A DNA stretch of 56,185 nt from an uncultured Collinsella sp. (GCA_900543605.1 UQSK01000005.1:1-56185), one strand, 5' to 3'; positions 46,437 to 55,607 are shown, counted from the first letter of the stretch. Numbers and translations are program-made. Notes: generated by a model from the sequence alone, not told the origin.

Positions 46437-48704
46437 TTAGCTCAGGTGCCAAATCTCGTCGTTGTACTGGGAAATCGTGCGGTCGGATGAGAAGGTGCCG
46501 GCATTGGCGATGTTGATCAGCGCCTTGCGCATCCAGGCGTCCTGATCCTCATAGTCGGCCAGCACGCGCTCCTTGGTCTGGATGTACTCCTCAATGTCGA
46601 GCAGGGCCATAAACCAGTCCTTGCCCTTAATGTCATCGTGCAGGCGCTGCAGGCGCTCGGCGTTGCCGGTCGCCATAAAGGCGGGGTTGGTGATGAAGTC
46701 CACCAGCAGTTTAATGCCGGGCTTGCGGTAGAGTGCGCTGGCGTCATAGGTGCCGTCGGCATAGAGCTGCTCGACCTGTTTGGACGAGGCACCAAAGGTA
46801 TAGATGTTCTCGTCGCCCACGAGCTCGGCAATCTCCACGTTGGCACCGTCGAGCGTGCACAGGGTTAGGGCGCCGTTGAGCATGAACTTCATGTTGGAGG
46901 TGCCGCTCGCTTCCTTGGAGGCCAGGCTGATCTGCTCGGAGATATCAGCGGCGGGGATCACGCGCTCGGCGGCGGTGACGTTGTAGTTCTCGATCATGAC
47001 AACCTGCAGGTAGGGAGCCACGTCGGGGTCGTTTGCAATCCACTGCGACAGCGTCAAGATCAGATGGATGATGTCCTGCGCGATAGTGTAGGCAGGTGCC
47101 GCCTTGCCGCCAAAGATGATGGTGACGGGGTGCTTAGGTCTGTTGCCGTTCTTGATATCGAGGTACTTCCAGATGATGTAGAGCGCGAGCATCTGCTGAC
47201 GCTTGTACTCGTGGATGCGCTTGACCTGGACGTCGATGATGGCGTTGGAGGGAATGGTCACGCCCTGCTCGAGCGCCATAAACTGGCGCATGATGGCCTT
47301 GGCCTCGACCTTGGTGGCGGCCAGGCGCTCAAGAACGTCCTTGTCGTCGGCGAACTTGGCGAGTTTGCTCAGATCGCCGGTGCTGCGCCAGTCGGTGCCG
47401 ATCACATCGTCGAGCAGGCTGGCGAGCGCGGGGTTGGCCCCATGGATCCAGCGGCGGAAGGTGATGCCGTTGGTCTTGTTGGAGAACTTCTCGGGATAGA
47501 TCTCGTAGAACGGATGAAGCTCGGTGTCCTCCAGGATCTTGGTGTGGAGGGCGGCTACGCCGTTGATGGAGAAGCCAAAGTGGATGTCCATGTGGGCCAT
47601 GTGGACGGTATCGTGTTCGTCGATGATGGCGACGCGCGGGTCATCGTGCTCGGCCTTCGCGATCTCATCGAGCTTGACGATAATGTCGGCGATGGCAGGG
47701 GAGACCTTCTGCAGGCTGGCGAGCGGCCACTTCTCGAGCGCCTCGGCAAGAATCGTGTGGTTAGTGTAGGCGACCATGGAGCGTACGATGGTCACGGCCT
47801 CATCAAACTCGATGCCATGTTCGGTGGTGAGCAAGCGAATGAGCTCGGGGATGACCATGGTGGGGTGTGTGTCGTTAATTTGGACCACGGCGTAGTCGGC
47901 CAGATCGTGCAGGTTGCTGCCGCGCTCGATGGCCTCGTCGATTAGGAGCTGGGCGGCGTTGCTCACCATGAAGTATTCCTGGTAGATGCGAAGCAGGCGG
48001 CCCTGCTCGTCGGAATCGTCGGGGTAGAGGAACAAGGTGAGGTTCTTGGCGATCTCGGTCTTGTCGAAGTCGATGGAGCTGCCGGGGACCAGGCCGTCGT
48101 CGACGCTCGCCAGGTCGAACAGGCGCAGGCGGTTCTTGTTGGGCTGGCCGTAACCGGGCACATCGATGTTGACGAGCTTGGAGGTAACGGCAAAATCGCC
48201 GAACTCGACGGTGTAGGAGCGGTCATCGTCGACCAGGATGTCCTGCTCACCGAGCCACTCGTCGGGGACGGCCTTCTGCTGGTTGTCGACAAAGCGCTGA
48301 CGGAACAGACCGTAGTGATAGTTGAGGCCCACGCCATCGCCGGTCAAGCCCAGCGTGGCGATGGAATCCAGGAAGCACGCGGCCAGGCGGCCCAGGCCGC
48401 CGTTGCCGAGCGACGGCTCGACCTCGAACTCCTCGATCTTGTTGAGGTCGTGGCCTGCGGCGGTGAGCTGGTCCTTAACCTCGTCGTAGATGCCGAGGTC
48501 GATCATGTTGTTGATGAGCAGCTTGCCGATCAGAAATTCGGCGGAAATGTAATAAAGCTTTTTCTTGCCGTTGTTGAGCGGGCGGGCGGCGGAGCGCTCC
48601 TGCACGAGTTTGACCAGCAGTTTGTAAATGCGACGGTCGTCGAGCTGCTCGAGCGAGGTGCCAAAAGACTGCTCGGCGAGTTCCATGAGGTTAATTTGGG
48701 GCAT
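46437..48704 (-). CDS. glgP: Glycogen/starch/maltodextrin phosphorylase
   Basis: A 755-residue GT35 enzyme that phosphorolyses alpha-1,4-glucans to glucose-1-phosphate. Hallmarks: YYISAEFLIGKLLINN near the N-terminus, EPSLGNGGLGRLAACFLDS, INDTHPTM, NKTNGITFRRW, VKRIHEYKRQ and the PLP-lysine region EASGTSNMKFMLNGALT. ATG 48704 has GGAGAA; a longer open frame to 48731 is not used. malQ lies directly upstream in the same direction (128 bp), so the two should work together on imported or stored maltodextrins. The length is short for the family (about 750 against 800-840), matching the compact bacterial type. Confidence 0.96.
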   Translation of the reverse strand: MPQINLMELAEQSFGTSLEQLDDRRIYKLLVKLVQERSAARPLNNGKKKLYYISAEFLIGKLLINNMIDLGIYDEVKDQLTAAGHDLNKIEEFEVEPSLGNGGLGRLAACFLDSIATLGLTGDGVGLNYHYGLFRQRFVDNQQKAVPDEWLGEQDILVDDDRSYTVEFGDFAVTSKLVNIDVPGYGQPNKNRLRLFDLASVDDGLVPGSSIDFDKTEIAKNLTLFLYPDDSDEQGRLLRIYQEYFMVSNAAQLLIDEAIERGSNLHDLADYAVVQINDTHPTMVIPELIRLLTTEHGIEFDEAVTIVRSMVAYTNHTILAEALEKWPLASLQKVSPAIADIIVKLDEIAKAEHDDPRVAIIDEHDTVHMAHMDIHFGFSINGVAALHTKILEDTELHPFYEIYPEKFSNKTNGITFRRWIHGANPALASLLDDVIGTDWRSTGDLSKLAKFADDKDVLERLAATKVEAKAIMRQFMALEQGVTIPSNAIIDVQVKRIHEYKRQQMLALYIIWKYLDIKNGNRPKHPVTIIFGGKAAPAYTIAQDIIHLILTLSQWIANDPDVAPYLQVVMIENYNVTAAERVIPAADISEQISLASKEASGTSNMKFMLNGALTLCTLDGANVEIAELVGDENIYTFGASSKQVEQLYADGTYDASALYRKPGIKLLVDFITNPAFMATGNAERLQRLHDDIKGKDWFMALLDIEEYIQTKERVLADYEDQDAWMRKALINIANAGTFSSDRTISQYNDEIWHLS

Positions 48705-48832
48705 GTTTTCTCCTGTGATGGGTTGTTTCATGTCTGCAATTCATAAGAAGCCCGCGCGAGGGGATTGGGGTGGCCTCGCGCGGGAAAAGCAAGCGCGTCC
48801 GCACGGTGGGGAGGGGTCGGGCGCGGTAGCTC

Positions 48833-50338
48833 CTATTGAGGAAGCTCGATTTCGGCTTCCGACGGGATGCGGAAGTAGGTCTCGGTCCAGTCGGTGAGTT
48901 TGTGCTCGAGCTCGCGGGTGATGGCGCCGTCGAGCATGCGCCAGGTCCAGTTGCCGCCCAGCGTGGCAGGGGTGTTGATGCGCGCCTCGTTGCCCAAGTT
49001 GAGCAGGTCCTGCATGGTGTAGATGCACGTGTCGCTCACGCTGGCGGCGATGGTGCGATTGAGTGCATCTGCCATGGGTTCGCCGGCTTGCTGATGGGTG
49101 TACAGGGCTGCCTGCTCGCGCTGACGCGGGGTGGCCGTTCCCTCAAACCAACCGCGCGCCGTCTCGTTGTCGTGGGTGCCCACATAGGCGACGGTGTTGG
49201 CGATGTAGTTATGCGGCAGGTAGTACGAGTTGGTGCCCTCAAAGGCAAACTGCAGGATTTTCATGCCGGGGAAGCCCGAGTTGTCGCGCATGTCGATGAC
49301 GTCGGGGGTGAGGAAGCCCAGGTCCTCGGCGATGATGGGCAGCGTGCCGAGCTTTTCCTCGAGCGTCTTGAAGAACTTGAGGCCGGGACCCTGCGTCCAC
49401 GAACCGTAGGACGAATCGGGCGAGGAGAACGGCACCTCCCAATAGGCCTCGAAGCCGCGGAAGTGATCCAGGCGGATGACGTCGTACATGTCGATGGCGG
49501 CGCGAATGCGGCTCTCCCACCAGGAGAAGCCGTCGGACTCCATGGCGTCCCAGTCGTAGATGGGGTTGCCCCAGTACTGGCCGGTGGCCGAGAACTGGTC
49601 GGGCGGCGTGCCGGCGACGCTCACCGGATTGCCGGCGGCGTCGATCTTAAAGAGCTCAGGCGTCGCCCACATCTCGACGGAGTCACGCGAGACATAGATG
49701 GGCAGGTCGCCGATGATGAGAATGTCGCGCTCGTTGGCATAGGCCTTGAGGCGGCTCCACTGGCGATCGAAGAAGTACTGCGTCATCTGGTGGTAGAGCA
49801 TGCGCGCCGGATGGTCGGCACAGACCTTGGCGGAAGCCTCGCCGCGGGTGCGGAGCTCCGCGGGCCACTCCCAAAACGCCTTGAGACCGCACTCCTCTTT
49901 GACGGTCATGAACTCACAGTAGGGGATGAGCCAGTCCTCGTTGGCCTGGATAAAGTCATCGAAATCGGCCGGCTTGTCGGCAGCAAAGCGCTCAGCGGCG
50001 CGGTCGAGAATCTGACGGCGGCCGCCAAAGATAGCACCGTAGTCGACATTGCTGGGGTCGGATCCCAGATACACGCCATCGATATCGTGCTGCTCCAGAT
50101 ACCCTGCCTCGATAAGCTCGGCAAAGTCGATAAAGTTGGGGTTGCCTGCGCGGGCCGAGAACGACTGATAGGGCGAATCGCCATAGCTGGTCGTCGTAAG
50201 GGGCAGAATCTGCCAGTAATGTTGTTTGCACGAGGCGAGAAAATCGACGAAGTCGTAGGCATTCCAACCAAAGCCGCCGATTCCGTATGGTCCGGGCAGA
50301 GATGAGACGGGCATGAGGACGCCGCTTGCGCGCTCCAT
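48833..50338 (-). CDS. malQ: 4-alpha-glucanotransferase (amylomaltase)
   Basis: A 501-residue GH77 enzyme that transfers alpha-1,4-glucan segments between maltooligosaccharides, releasing glucose. The N-terminus ASGVLMPVSSLPGPYGIGGFG and SPYQSFSARAGNP are classical. Catalytic residues: Asp in IRLDHFRGFEAYWEVP (nucleophile), Glu in IIAEDLGFLTPDV (acid/base) and Asp in YVGTHDNETARGW (stabiliser). The start is ATG 50338 (MERASGVLMP), with GGTGAG eight bases before; a TTG five codons upstream is possible. First gene of a malQ-glgP operon, with a palindrome containing TTGTTTAAAC over its promoter. Confidence 0.96.
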   Translation of the reverse strand: MERASGVLMPVSSLPGPYGIGGFGWNAYDFVDFLASCKQHYWQILPLTTTSYGDSPYQSFSARAGNPNFIDFAELIEAGYLEQHDIDGVYLGSDPSNVDYGAIFGGRRQILDRAAERFAADKPADFDDFIQANEDWLIPYCEFMTVKEECGLKAFWEWPAELRTRGEASAKVCADHPARMLYHQMTQYFFDRQWSRLKAYANERDILIIGDLPIYVSRDSVEMWATPELFKIDAAGNPVSVAGTPPDQFSATGQYWGNPIYDWDAMESDGFSWWESRIRAAIDMYDVIRLDHFRGFEAYWEVPFSSPDSSYGSWTQGPGLKFFKTLEEKLGTLPIIAEDLGFLTPDVIDMRDNSGFPGMKILQFAFEGTNSYYLPHNYIANTVAYVGTHDNETARGWFEGTATPRQREQAALYTHQQAGEPMADALNRTIAASVSDTCIYTMQDLLNLGNEARINTPATLGGNWTWRMLDGAITRELEHKLTDWTETYFRIPSEAEIELPQ

Positions 50339-50423
50339 GAATGCGCTCACCAACCTTCTTGTTGTGGGGTCGGCCTGCCGATGGGTGTGCAGTCCGCCTC
50401 CGATGTTCTGATTCGATACGCCT

Positions 50424-50450
50424 ATTGTAAAACATGTTGTTTAAACATGT
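50424..50450 (-). promoter_or_regulatory. Promoter -10 and operator-like palindrome of malQ-glgP
   Basis: ACATGTT-GTTTA-AACATGT (50432-50450), 7-bp arms, immediately upstream of a leftward -10 TACAAT (50424-50429), i.e. between the -35 and -10 positions. It contains TTGTTTAAAC (50437-50446), shared with the PTS and sugar ABC promoters. Confidence 0.6.
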
Positions 50451-50503
50451 ACAGGCAAGATAAAAAAGTTGGTCGATTTTCGGCGAATGGTTACATGCCA
50501 TGA

Positions 50504-50537
50504 AAAAGCCCCGACCTCACAACGTGAGATCGGGGCA
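50504..50537 (-). terminator. Rho-independent terminator of galE
   Basis: Leftward: GCCCCGATCTCAC pairs with GTGAGGTCGGGGC, followed by TTTTTC, 20 bp after the galE stop. Confidence 0.93.
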
Positions 50538-50557
50538 AGAGCGGTATGTAGGTTTTG

Positions 50558-51619
50558 CTACTCGGCGTCGGCGAAGCCGTTGGGGTTGTGGCTCTGCCAG
50601 TTCCAGCTATCGCGGCACATGTCCGCGATGTCGTATTGGGCCTTCCAGCCCATCATGCGCTCGGCCTTGGAGGCATCGCACCAGTTGGCAGCGATGTCGC
50701 CGGCGCGGCGCTCGCGGATCACGTAGGGCAGCTCCTTGCCACAAGCCTTGGAGAAGGCAGCGACGACCTCGAGTACCGAGGTGCCGGTGCCGGTGCCCAG
50801 GTTAAAGATCTCGACGCCGGTCTTGCCGTTCATCCAGTTAAGGGCGGCAACATGACCCGAGGCCAGGTCGCACACGTGGATGTAGTCGCGCACACCGGTG
50901 CCGTCAGGGGTGGGGTAGTCGTTGCCAAAGACCTGAACGGCCTCGAGCTTGCCCACGGCGACCTGGGCGACATAGGGCACCAGGTTGTTGGGGATGCCCT
51001 TGGGGTCCTCGCCGATCAGGCCCGACGGATGAGCGCCGATGGGGTTGAAGTAACGGAGCAGCACGACGTCCCACTCGGGGTCGGCGGTGTGGACGTCCAT
51101 AAGGATCTGCTCGATCATCCACTTGGTCCAACCATAGGGGTTGGTCGCGGGCTTCTTAGGATCCTCCTCGGTGACGGGCGGGTTGTCCGGGTCGCCGTAG
51201 ACGGTCGAGGAGCTCGAGAAGATGATGGACTTGCAGCCATGGTTGCGCATGACGTCGATGAGCACCAGGGTGTTCTCGATGTTGTTGTGGTAGTACTCGA
51301 CGGGCTTGCTCACCGACTCGCCGACGGCCTTAAAGCCGGCAAAGTGGATGACGCGGTCGATCTGATGGGTATCGAAGATCTTGTTCATCGCATCGCGGTC
51401 GAGCACGTTGGCCTCGTAGAAGGTGAGGTTCTTGGCGGCCTCGTCGCCCACGATGGTCTTGACGCGGTCGACGGCGACGGCGCTGGAGTTGGAGAGATCA
51501 TCGACGATGACGACCTGGTAGCCACCCTCGAGCAGCTGAACGACGGTGTGCGAGCCGATAAAGCCGGCGCCACCGGTAACGAGGACGCAGGTGTCTTTGG
51601 GGTCGAGTGCTTTGGACAT
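50558..51619 (-). CDS. galE: UDP-glucose 4-epimerase
   Basis: A 353-residue short-chain dehydrogenase-type enzyme interconverting UDP-glucose and UDP-galactose. The NAD-binding TGGAGFIGSHTV is at about 15-26, FAGFKAVGES is typical of GalE, and the catalytic Ser/Thr is in FSSSSTVYGDP. Tyr and Lys of YxxxK are in NPYGWTKWMIEQ. RYFNPIGAHPSGLIGEDP and VRDYIHVCDLASGH follow. ATG 51619 has AGGAGA. It is monocistronic with its own terminator and not linked to galK/galT here. It may serve galactose use or the supply of UDP-galactose for surface glycans. Confidence 0.96.
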   Translation of the reverse strand: MSKALDPKDTCVLVTGGAGFIGSHTVVQLLEGGYQVVIVDDLSNSSAVAVDRVKTIVGDEAAKNLTFYEANVLDRDAMNKIFDTHQIDRVIHFAGFKAVGESVSKPVEYYHNNIENTLVLIDVMRNHGCKSIIFSSSSTVYGDPDNPPVTEEDPKKPATNPYGWTKWMIEQILMDVHTADPEWDVVLLRYFNPIGAHPSGLIGEDPKGIPNNLVPYVAQVAVGKLEAVQVFGNDYPTPDGTGVRDYIHVCDLASGHVAALNWMNGKTGVEIFNLGTGTGTSVLEVVAAFSKACGKELPYVIRERRAGDIAANWCDASKAERMMGWKAQYDIADMCRDSWNWQSHNPNGFADAE

Positions 51620-51885
51620 GTAGTCTCCTATCGAATCAGGAACACTTCTTCAGGGGAGTATAGCGCAGGCAGGGACGCCCAAATCGTGCGCTGTAGGAAA
51701 AGCAGAGGATTGTGCTAACGTACTCATAGAAGAGCTTGCGTACGCATAACCTGATCTTTGACATTTGCTTACGAGCCGCTGACCTTGTAGTTTCCTGCCG
51801 TTCGTGGAAATCGTTGGGACGCGCCATATGTACGCTAATATGTATGAGTTGAGCGACATATAAATAAGCATGTAACGGAGTACAT
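51620..51885. other. Intergenic region with divergent galE and hydrolase promoters
   Basis: About 265 bp, AT-rich toward the right, with several ATATGTA-like words between 51824 and 51862. I see no gene and cannot assign -35/-10 boxes with confidence. Confidence 0.4.
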
Positions 51886-53091
51886 ATGTCACCAAACAGC
51901 GATTCCATCCTTTCCCAGGAGCTCTCGCGCCGCACTGCCCTCAAGGCCCTGTTCGGCGCCGCTTCTGCGGCAGTTCTTTTTGGCCTGCCCGCTCGCGCCC
52001 ATGCGGCGGAGGCTTCCAAAGAAACCACCGATAAACTGAATGCCGCCCAGGCCCAGCTCGACGAGGTTCAGGCCCAGCTCGACAGCATCGCAAATGAGTA
52101 TGCGGCGCTGGCCAACAAGAACGCTCAGACCCTCAACGACATCGAGAATGTCCAGGGCAAGATTGACGACACGCAGGCCCAGATCGATGAAAAGAAGGCC
52201 GAGCTCAAGAAGAAGCGCAACGACCTTTCCGATCGCGTGGCCGCCAGCTACAAGTCCGGCGGCACGAACATCCTGTCGCTGCTGCTGGCCTCTGGCTCGT
52301 TTGAGGAACTCGTCGCCAACGCGCATTACGTTGAGAAGATCAACAAGAGCGACCGCGACGCCATCGAGGACATTCAGACCATCCAGGAAGAGCTCGATGC
52401 GCAAAAGACCGAGCTCGAGTCGCAGAAGGCCGACTTAGAGAAGCTCAAGGACCAGCAGACTGCCCAGATGCAGGACATGCAGGCCAAGCAGCAAGAAGTC
52501 CAGACCGTGCTGAACGGTCTTTCCGACGACGTCAAGGAGCTCATGGCTCAGCGCGATTCCGAGATCCTCGCTGCCGCCCAGGCTGAGGAGGCCGCTAGGA
52601 AGGCTGCCGCTGCCGCGGCTGCCGCGAACAAGAACAATTCCTACTCGGGTGGTTCGAGCTCGGGTGGTGGATCGTACGCGCCCGGAACTCCGCAGCAGAA
52701 TGCCGGCTCGGGCAAGCAGCAGGCTGTCGTCAACGCGTGCTACTCCACGCCTTCGCCGGGTCAGAACTGGTGCGCGGCGTGGGTTACCAATGTCTTCCGT
52801 AACGCCGGCGTTGGCTACTTTGGAGGCAATGCGTGCGACATGTTTAACGCCTGGTGCTATAGCTCCGACCGCTCGGCGCTGCAGGTGGGCATGATCGTGG
52901 CCGATTCCTCGCACAGCGGCACGGGTGCTCCGGGCCTTATCTACGGTCATGTGGGTATCTACGTTGGCGGCGGCATCGTTATGAGCAACGAGGGTGCCAT
53001 TACGTCTAAGTCGCTCGATTCGTTCATTAGCTTTTATGGTACTGGCTCTGGCGTGCGTTGGGGCTGGCTCGGCGGTATTGCGCTGTCGTAG
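51886..53091 (+). CDS. Exported coiled-coil cell-wall hydrolase (NlpC/P60- or CHAP-like)
   Basis: A 401-residue exported protein. The N-terminal ELSRRTALKALFGAA is a Tat-type signal ending near AHAAEA (about 41). Residues 45-245 are a long two-part coiled coil rich in Gln/Glu/Lys/Ala (AAQAQLDEVQAQLDSIANEY; KSGGTNILSLLLASGSFEEL between the halves), the layout of PcsB/CwlO-type hydrolases held inactive by FtsEX. A Gly/Ser linker follows. The C-terminal papain-like domain has Cys in GQNWCAAWVTNVFRNAG and His in IYGHVGIYVGGG. ATG 51886 has CGGAG. Likely splits peptidoglycan during growth or division. Confidence 0.9.
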   Translation: MSPNSDSILSQELSRRTALKALFGAASAAVLFGLPARAHAAEASKETTDKLNAAQAQLDEVQAQLDSIANEYAALANKNAQTLNDIENVQGKIDDTQAQIDEKKAELKKKRNDLSDRVAASYKSGGTNILSLLLASGSFEELVANAHYVEKINKSDRDAIEDIQTIQEELDAQKTELESQKADLEKLKDQQTAQMQDMQAKQQEVQTVLNGLSDDVKELMAQRDSEILAAAQAEEAARKAAAAAAAANKNNSYSGGSSSGGGSYAPGTPQQNAGSGKQQAVVNACYSTPSPGQNWCAAWVTNVFRNAGVGYFGGNACDMFNAWCYSSDRSALQVGMIVADSSHSGTGAPGLIYGHVGIYVGGGIVMSNEGAITSKSLDSFISFYGTGSGVRWGWLGGIALS

Positions 53092-53103
53092 CTGCGGCTT
53101 GGT

Positions 53104-53228
53104 CCGGGACAGTCCGAGAGGCATAAGGTTGCCTGCTCGGGCAGTCCTGCTCGCACGGAGAGCACATTAAGTGCTCTCCGGCTCGTGCGGAACTAGCGAT
53201 CAACCTTATGCCTCTCGGACTGTCCCGG
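53104..53228 (-). repeat. Long nested palindrome containing structured repeat copy B
   Basis: Outer arms CCGGGACAGTCCGAGAGG... (53104-53131) and their exact complement (53201-53228), 28 perfect pairs. Inside lies copy B of the element at 35311-35398: GTCCTGCT (53144-53151), stem GGAGAGCAC-ATTAA-GTGCTCTCC (53157-53179), TGCGGAA (53186-53192), GCGATCAACC. It starts 13 bp after the hydrolase stop. Confidence 0.9.
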
Positions 53229-53283
53229 CCCTCTCGGGTCCTGAGCGCGACACACCGGACTGGGTTATCTGAATAAATATGGT

Positions 53284-53308
53284 GAAGGCCCCTTTCGGGG
53301 CCTTCTTT
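53284..53308 (+). terminator. Terminator between hydrolase and murB
   Basis: GAAGGCCCC-TTT-CGGGGCCTTC followed by TTTGTT in the rightward direction. It touches the murB stop codon and may serve both genes. Confidence 0.85.
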
Positions 53309-53309
53309 G

Positions 53310-54272
53310 TTAAAGGAATTCTCCGACTCGGTGGACTTCGGGTTCTAGGTCTACGTTGAATTGGTCTTTGACGGTTGCCTGGATGTGGCGGATGAGTTCG
53401 TCGACATCGGCGGCGGTGGCGTGGTCGGCGTTGACGATGAAGCCGCAGTGCTTCTCGCTCACCTGCGCGCCGCCAACGGCGTGTCCTCGCAGGCCGGCAT
53501 CCATGATGAGCTTGCCGGCAAAGTAGCCCTCGGGGCGCTTGAAGGTGGAGCCGGCACTCGGCATGTCGAGTGGCTGCTTGTCCTCGCGGCGCTGGCGGTA
53601 GTCGTCCATGTCGGCCTTGATCATCGCGGCGTTGCCCGGGGCGAGATTGAAGGTGGCCGAAAGCACGATAAAGCCGTCATCGGCGATGCGGCTCTTTCGA
53701 TAACCCAGGTTGAGCTCGTCGACATCGAACTCGATGATATTGCCGCTGCCGCGGGTGCCGTCGTCGAGCCGGCGAGCGGGTTTGTAGACGCGCACGGACT
53801 CCAGCACATCGGCCATGCAGGCACCGTAGGCACCGGCGTTCATGTAGCAGGCGCCGCCGACCGAACCGGGGATGCCCGAGATAGGCTCCATGCCGGTGAG
53901 ACAGGCCTCGGCTGCCGCAGCGGAGACATCGGAAAGCAAGGCGCCGGCTGCCGCCGTGACGTGCGTGCCGTCGACCGTAATGTCGGAGAGTCCCTCGCCC
54001 AGCGCCACGACGACGCCGCGGATGCCCTTGTCGCCGACGAGCAGGTCGGAGCCGTTGCCCACGATGGTGAGGGGCAGATCGCAGCGATAGCAGGTATCGA
54101 GCGTGGCGACGAGGCCCTGCTCGGTATCGGGCGTGACAAAGACGTCGGCCGGGCCGCCGATCTTAAACGTAGTGTGCTCGCGCATGGGCTCGCTCATCAG
54201 TACGTTGTCCTCGCCGGCAACGCCAGCAAGCGCGCACAGCAGGTCCTCGTTAAAAAAGTCGTTCTCGTGCAT
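53310..54272 (-). CDS. murB: UDP-N-acetylenolpyruvoylglucosamine reductase
   Basis: A 320-residue FAD enzyme that reduces enolpyruvyl-UDP-GlcNAc to UDP-MurNAc in peptidoglycan synthesis. Signatures: HTTFKIGGPADVFVTP, IVGNGSDLLVGDKGIRG, EPISGIPGSVGGACYMNAGAY (FAD site) and LGYRKS. PSAGSTFKRPEGYFAGKLI carries the proton-donating Ser of type II MurB. VSEKHCGFIVN and the catalytic Glu near LEPEVHRVG end the protein. ATG 54272 has AAGGCGG; the open frame to 54317 begins with TTG and is not favoured. It stands alone, convergent with the cell-wall hydrolase gene. Confidence 0.96.
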   Translation of the reverse strand: MHENDFFNEDLLCALAGVAGEDNVLMSEPMREHTTFKIGGPADVFVTPDTEQGLVATLDTCYRCDLPLTIVGNGSDLLVGDKGIRGVVVALGEGLSDITVDGTHVTAAAGALLSDVSAAAAEACLTGMEPISGIPGSVGGACYMNAGAYGACMADVLESVRVYKPARRLDDGTRGSGNIIEFDVDELNLGYRKSRIADDGFIVLSATFNLAPGNAAMIKADMDDYRQRREDKQPLDMPSAGSTFKRPEGYFAGKLIMDAGLRGHAVGGAQVSEKHCGFIVNADHATAADVDELIRHIQATVKDQFNVDLEPEVHRVGEFL

Positions 54273-54455
54273 ACGAATATCCGCCTTTTGGTGGTCGTTG
54301 TCATCAATCGATTGCAATATACCCCACCCGGACGGATTTGGTGCGCTGGCGGCGATAAAACAGCCGTCTACCGGATTGGTAAAGTGTTTATCACCGAGGT
54401 AGAGGGGTAGTCGCTATACTTTCAAGAGATTGCGCGTAAACCCGGAAGGAGCGAG

Positions 54456-55484
54456 ATGGCCAACAAAGTCACCCTCAAGCAGATCGCCCAGGAGGTGGGG
54501 CTTTCCCCCTCGTCGGTCTCGCTTGTGCTCAATAATCGGCCCTGTCGCATCTCGGAAGAAAACCGCAAGCTCATCAAAGAGGTCGCGGCGCGCAACCACT
54601 ATGTTCCCAACCAGATCGCGCGCAGCCTGGTCATGCGCGAGTCGCGCACCCTGGGCCTTATCGTCCCTAACATCGAGAGCCGCTTTTTTGCCTCGCTCGC
54701 CGGTAGCCTGGAAAAGCGCTGCCGCGAGGACGGCTATGCGCTCTTCATTACCAGCTCGGGCGGAAGCGCCGATGACGATCTGGAGCTGCTGCGCCAGCTG
54801 GTGACGCGCGGCGTTGATGGCGTCTTCCTGGTCGTAGGCGACGAGTTCTCCGACGACCGCGCCCTGCGCGAAGAAGTCAGCCATCTGCCTATCCCTGCCG
54901 TGATGGTCGACCGTGCCATTGAGGGGCTCGAGTGCGACAAAGTGATGTTCGACCACGAGATGGGTGGCTACATGGCCACCCGCTATCTGATTGAGCAGGG
55001 CCACCGCCGTATTGCCTGTCTGGTTAACGCACGCCGCTCCAATACGGGTCGCAAACGACTTGCCGGCTATGAGCGCGCACTGCGCGAGGTTGGCTTGCCT
55101 ATCGACGCACGCTTGGAGTTCGAGAGCGAGTACTACATTCCGAGTGCCTACGAGGCCTCGGAGGCGGTGCTCGCAACTGATGCCACCGCCGTGTTCGCAA
55201 GCTCGGATAACATTGCCCTCGGTCTGCTCAAGCGCCTGCACGAGATGGGGAAGAGCATCCCGTGCGATATTTCGGTCGTAAGCTATGACAACTCGGCGGC
55301 CGACGTTCTCTTTGAGCCGGCGCTGACCGCGATTGAGCAGGATCCTGGTGTCCTTGCGGAGCATGCTTTTGGCTGCATGTCCAAGCGTCTTGTCGGTAGG
55401 GGCGGTAGGCGTGCCGAAGAGGTCGTCCTGGAGCCGGCACTTATCGTTAAGGGCAGCGTGCTCGAACTTACCGAATGTAGCTAA
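54456..55484 (+). CDS. LacI family transcriptional regulator, orphan
   Basis: A 342-residue regulator with the LacI helix-turn-helix TLKQIAQEVGLSPSSVSLVL, followed by NNRPCRISEENRKLI and the hinge NQIARSLVMRESRTL. The sugar-binding-type domain runs from about 62 (LGLIVPNIESRFFASLAGSL) to 335. GYMATRYLIEQGHRRIACL, FASSDNIALGLLKRLHEMG and VVSYDNSAADVLFEPALTAI are typical. ATG 54456 has GGAAGGAG. No transporter or sugar enzyme lies beside it, so it may act at a distance; the TTGTTYAAAC sites of the glucan genes 4-15 kb away are possible but unproven targets. Confidence 0.93.
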   Translation: MANKVTLKQIAQEVGLSPSSVSLVLNNRPCRISEENRKLIKEVAARNHYVPNQIARSLVMRESRTLGLIVPNIESRFFASLAGSLEKRCREDGYALFITSSGGSADDDLELLRQLVTRGVDGVFLVVGDEFSDDRALREEVSHLPIPAVMVDRAIEGLECDKVMFDHEMGGYMATRYLIEQGHRRIACLVNARRSNTGRKRLAGYERALREVGLPIDARLEFESEYYIPSAYEASEAVLATDATAVFASSDNIALGLLKRLHEMGKSIPCDISVVSYDNSAADVLFEPALTAIEQDPGVLAEHAFGCMSKRLVGRGGRRAEEVVLEPALIVKGSVLELTECS

Positions 55485-55537
55485 GCGTACTTGTTTGTTT
55501 GCATAGATTGCATGCGGAGCGTCCGCTATTTGCCGGC

Positions 55538-55607
55538 GGGGCCGGGGTGCCTAGATTTGAGAGGTTCGCTAAGCCCACTTCTCAAAACAAAGCAGGCACC
55601 CCGGCCC
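55538..55607 (+). terminator. Large hairpin after the orphan LacI gene
   Basis: GGGCCGGGGTGCCT pairs with AGGCACCCCGGCCC; inside, TTTGAGA pairs with TCTCAAA around a GGTTCGCTAAGCCCACT loop. There is no T run, so it may be a stabiliser or a repeat rather than a strict terminator. Confidence 0.6.
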
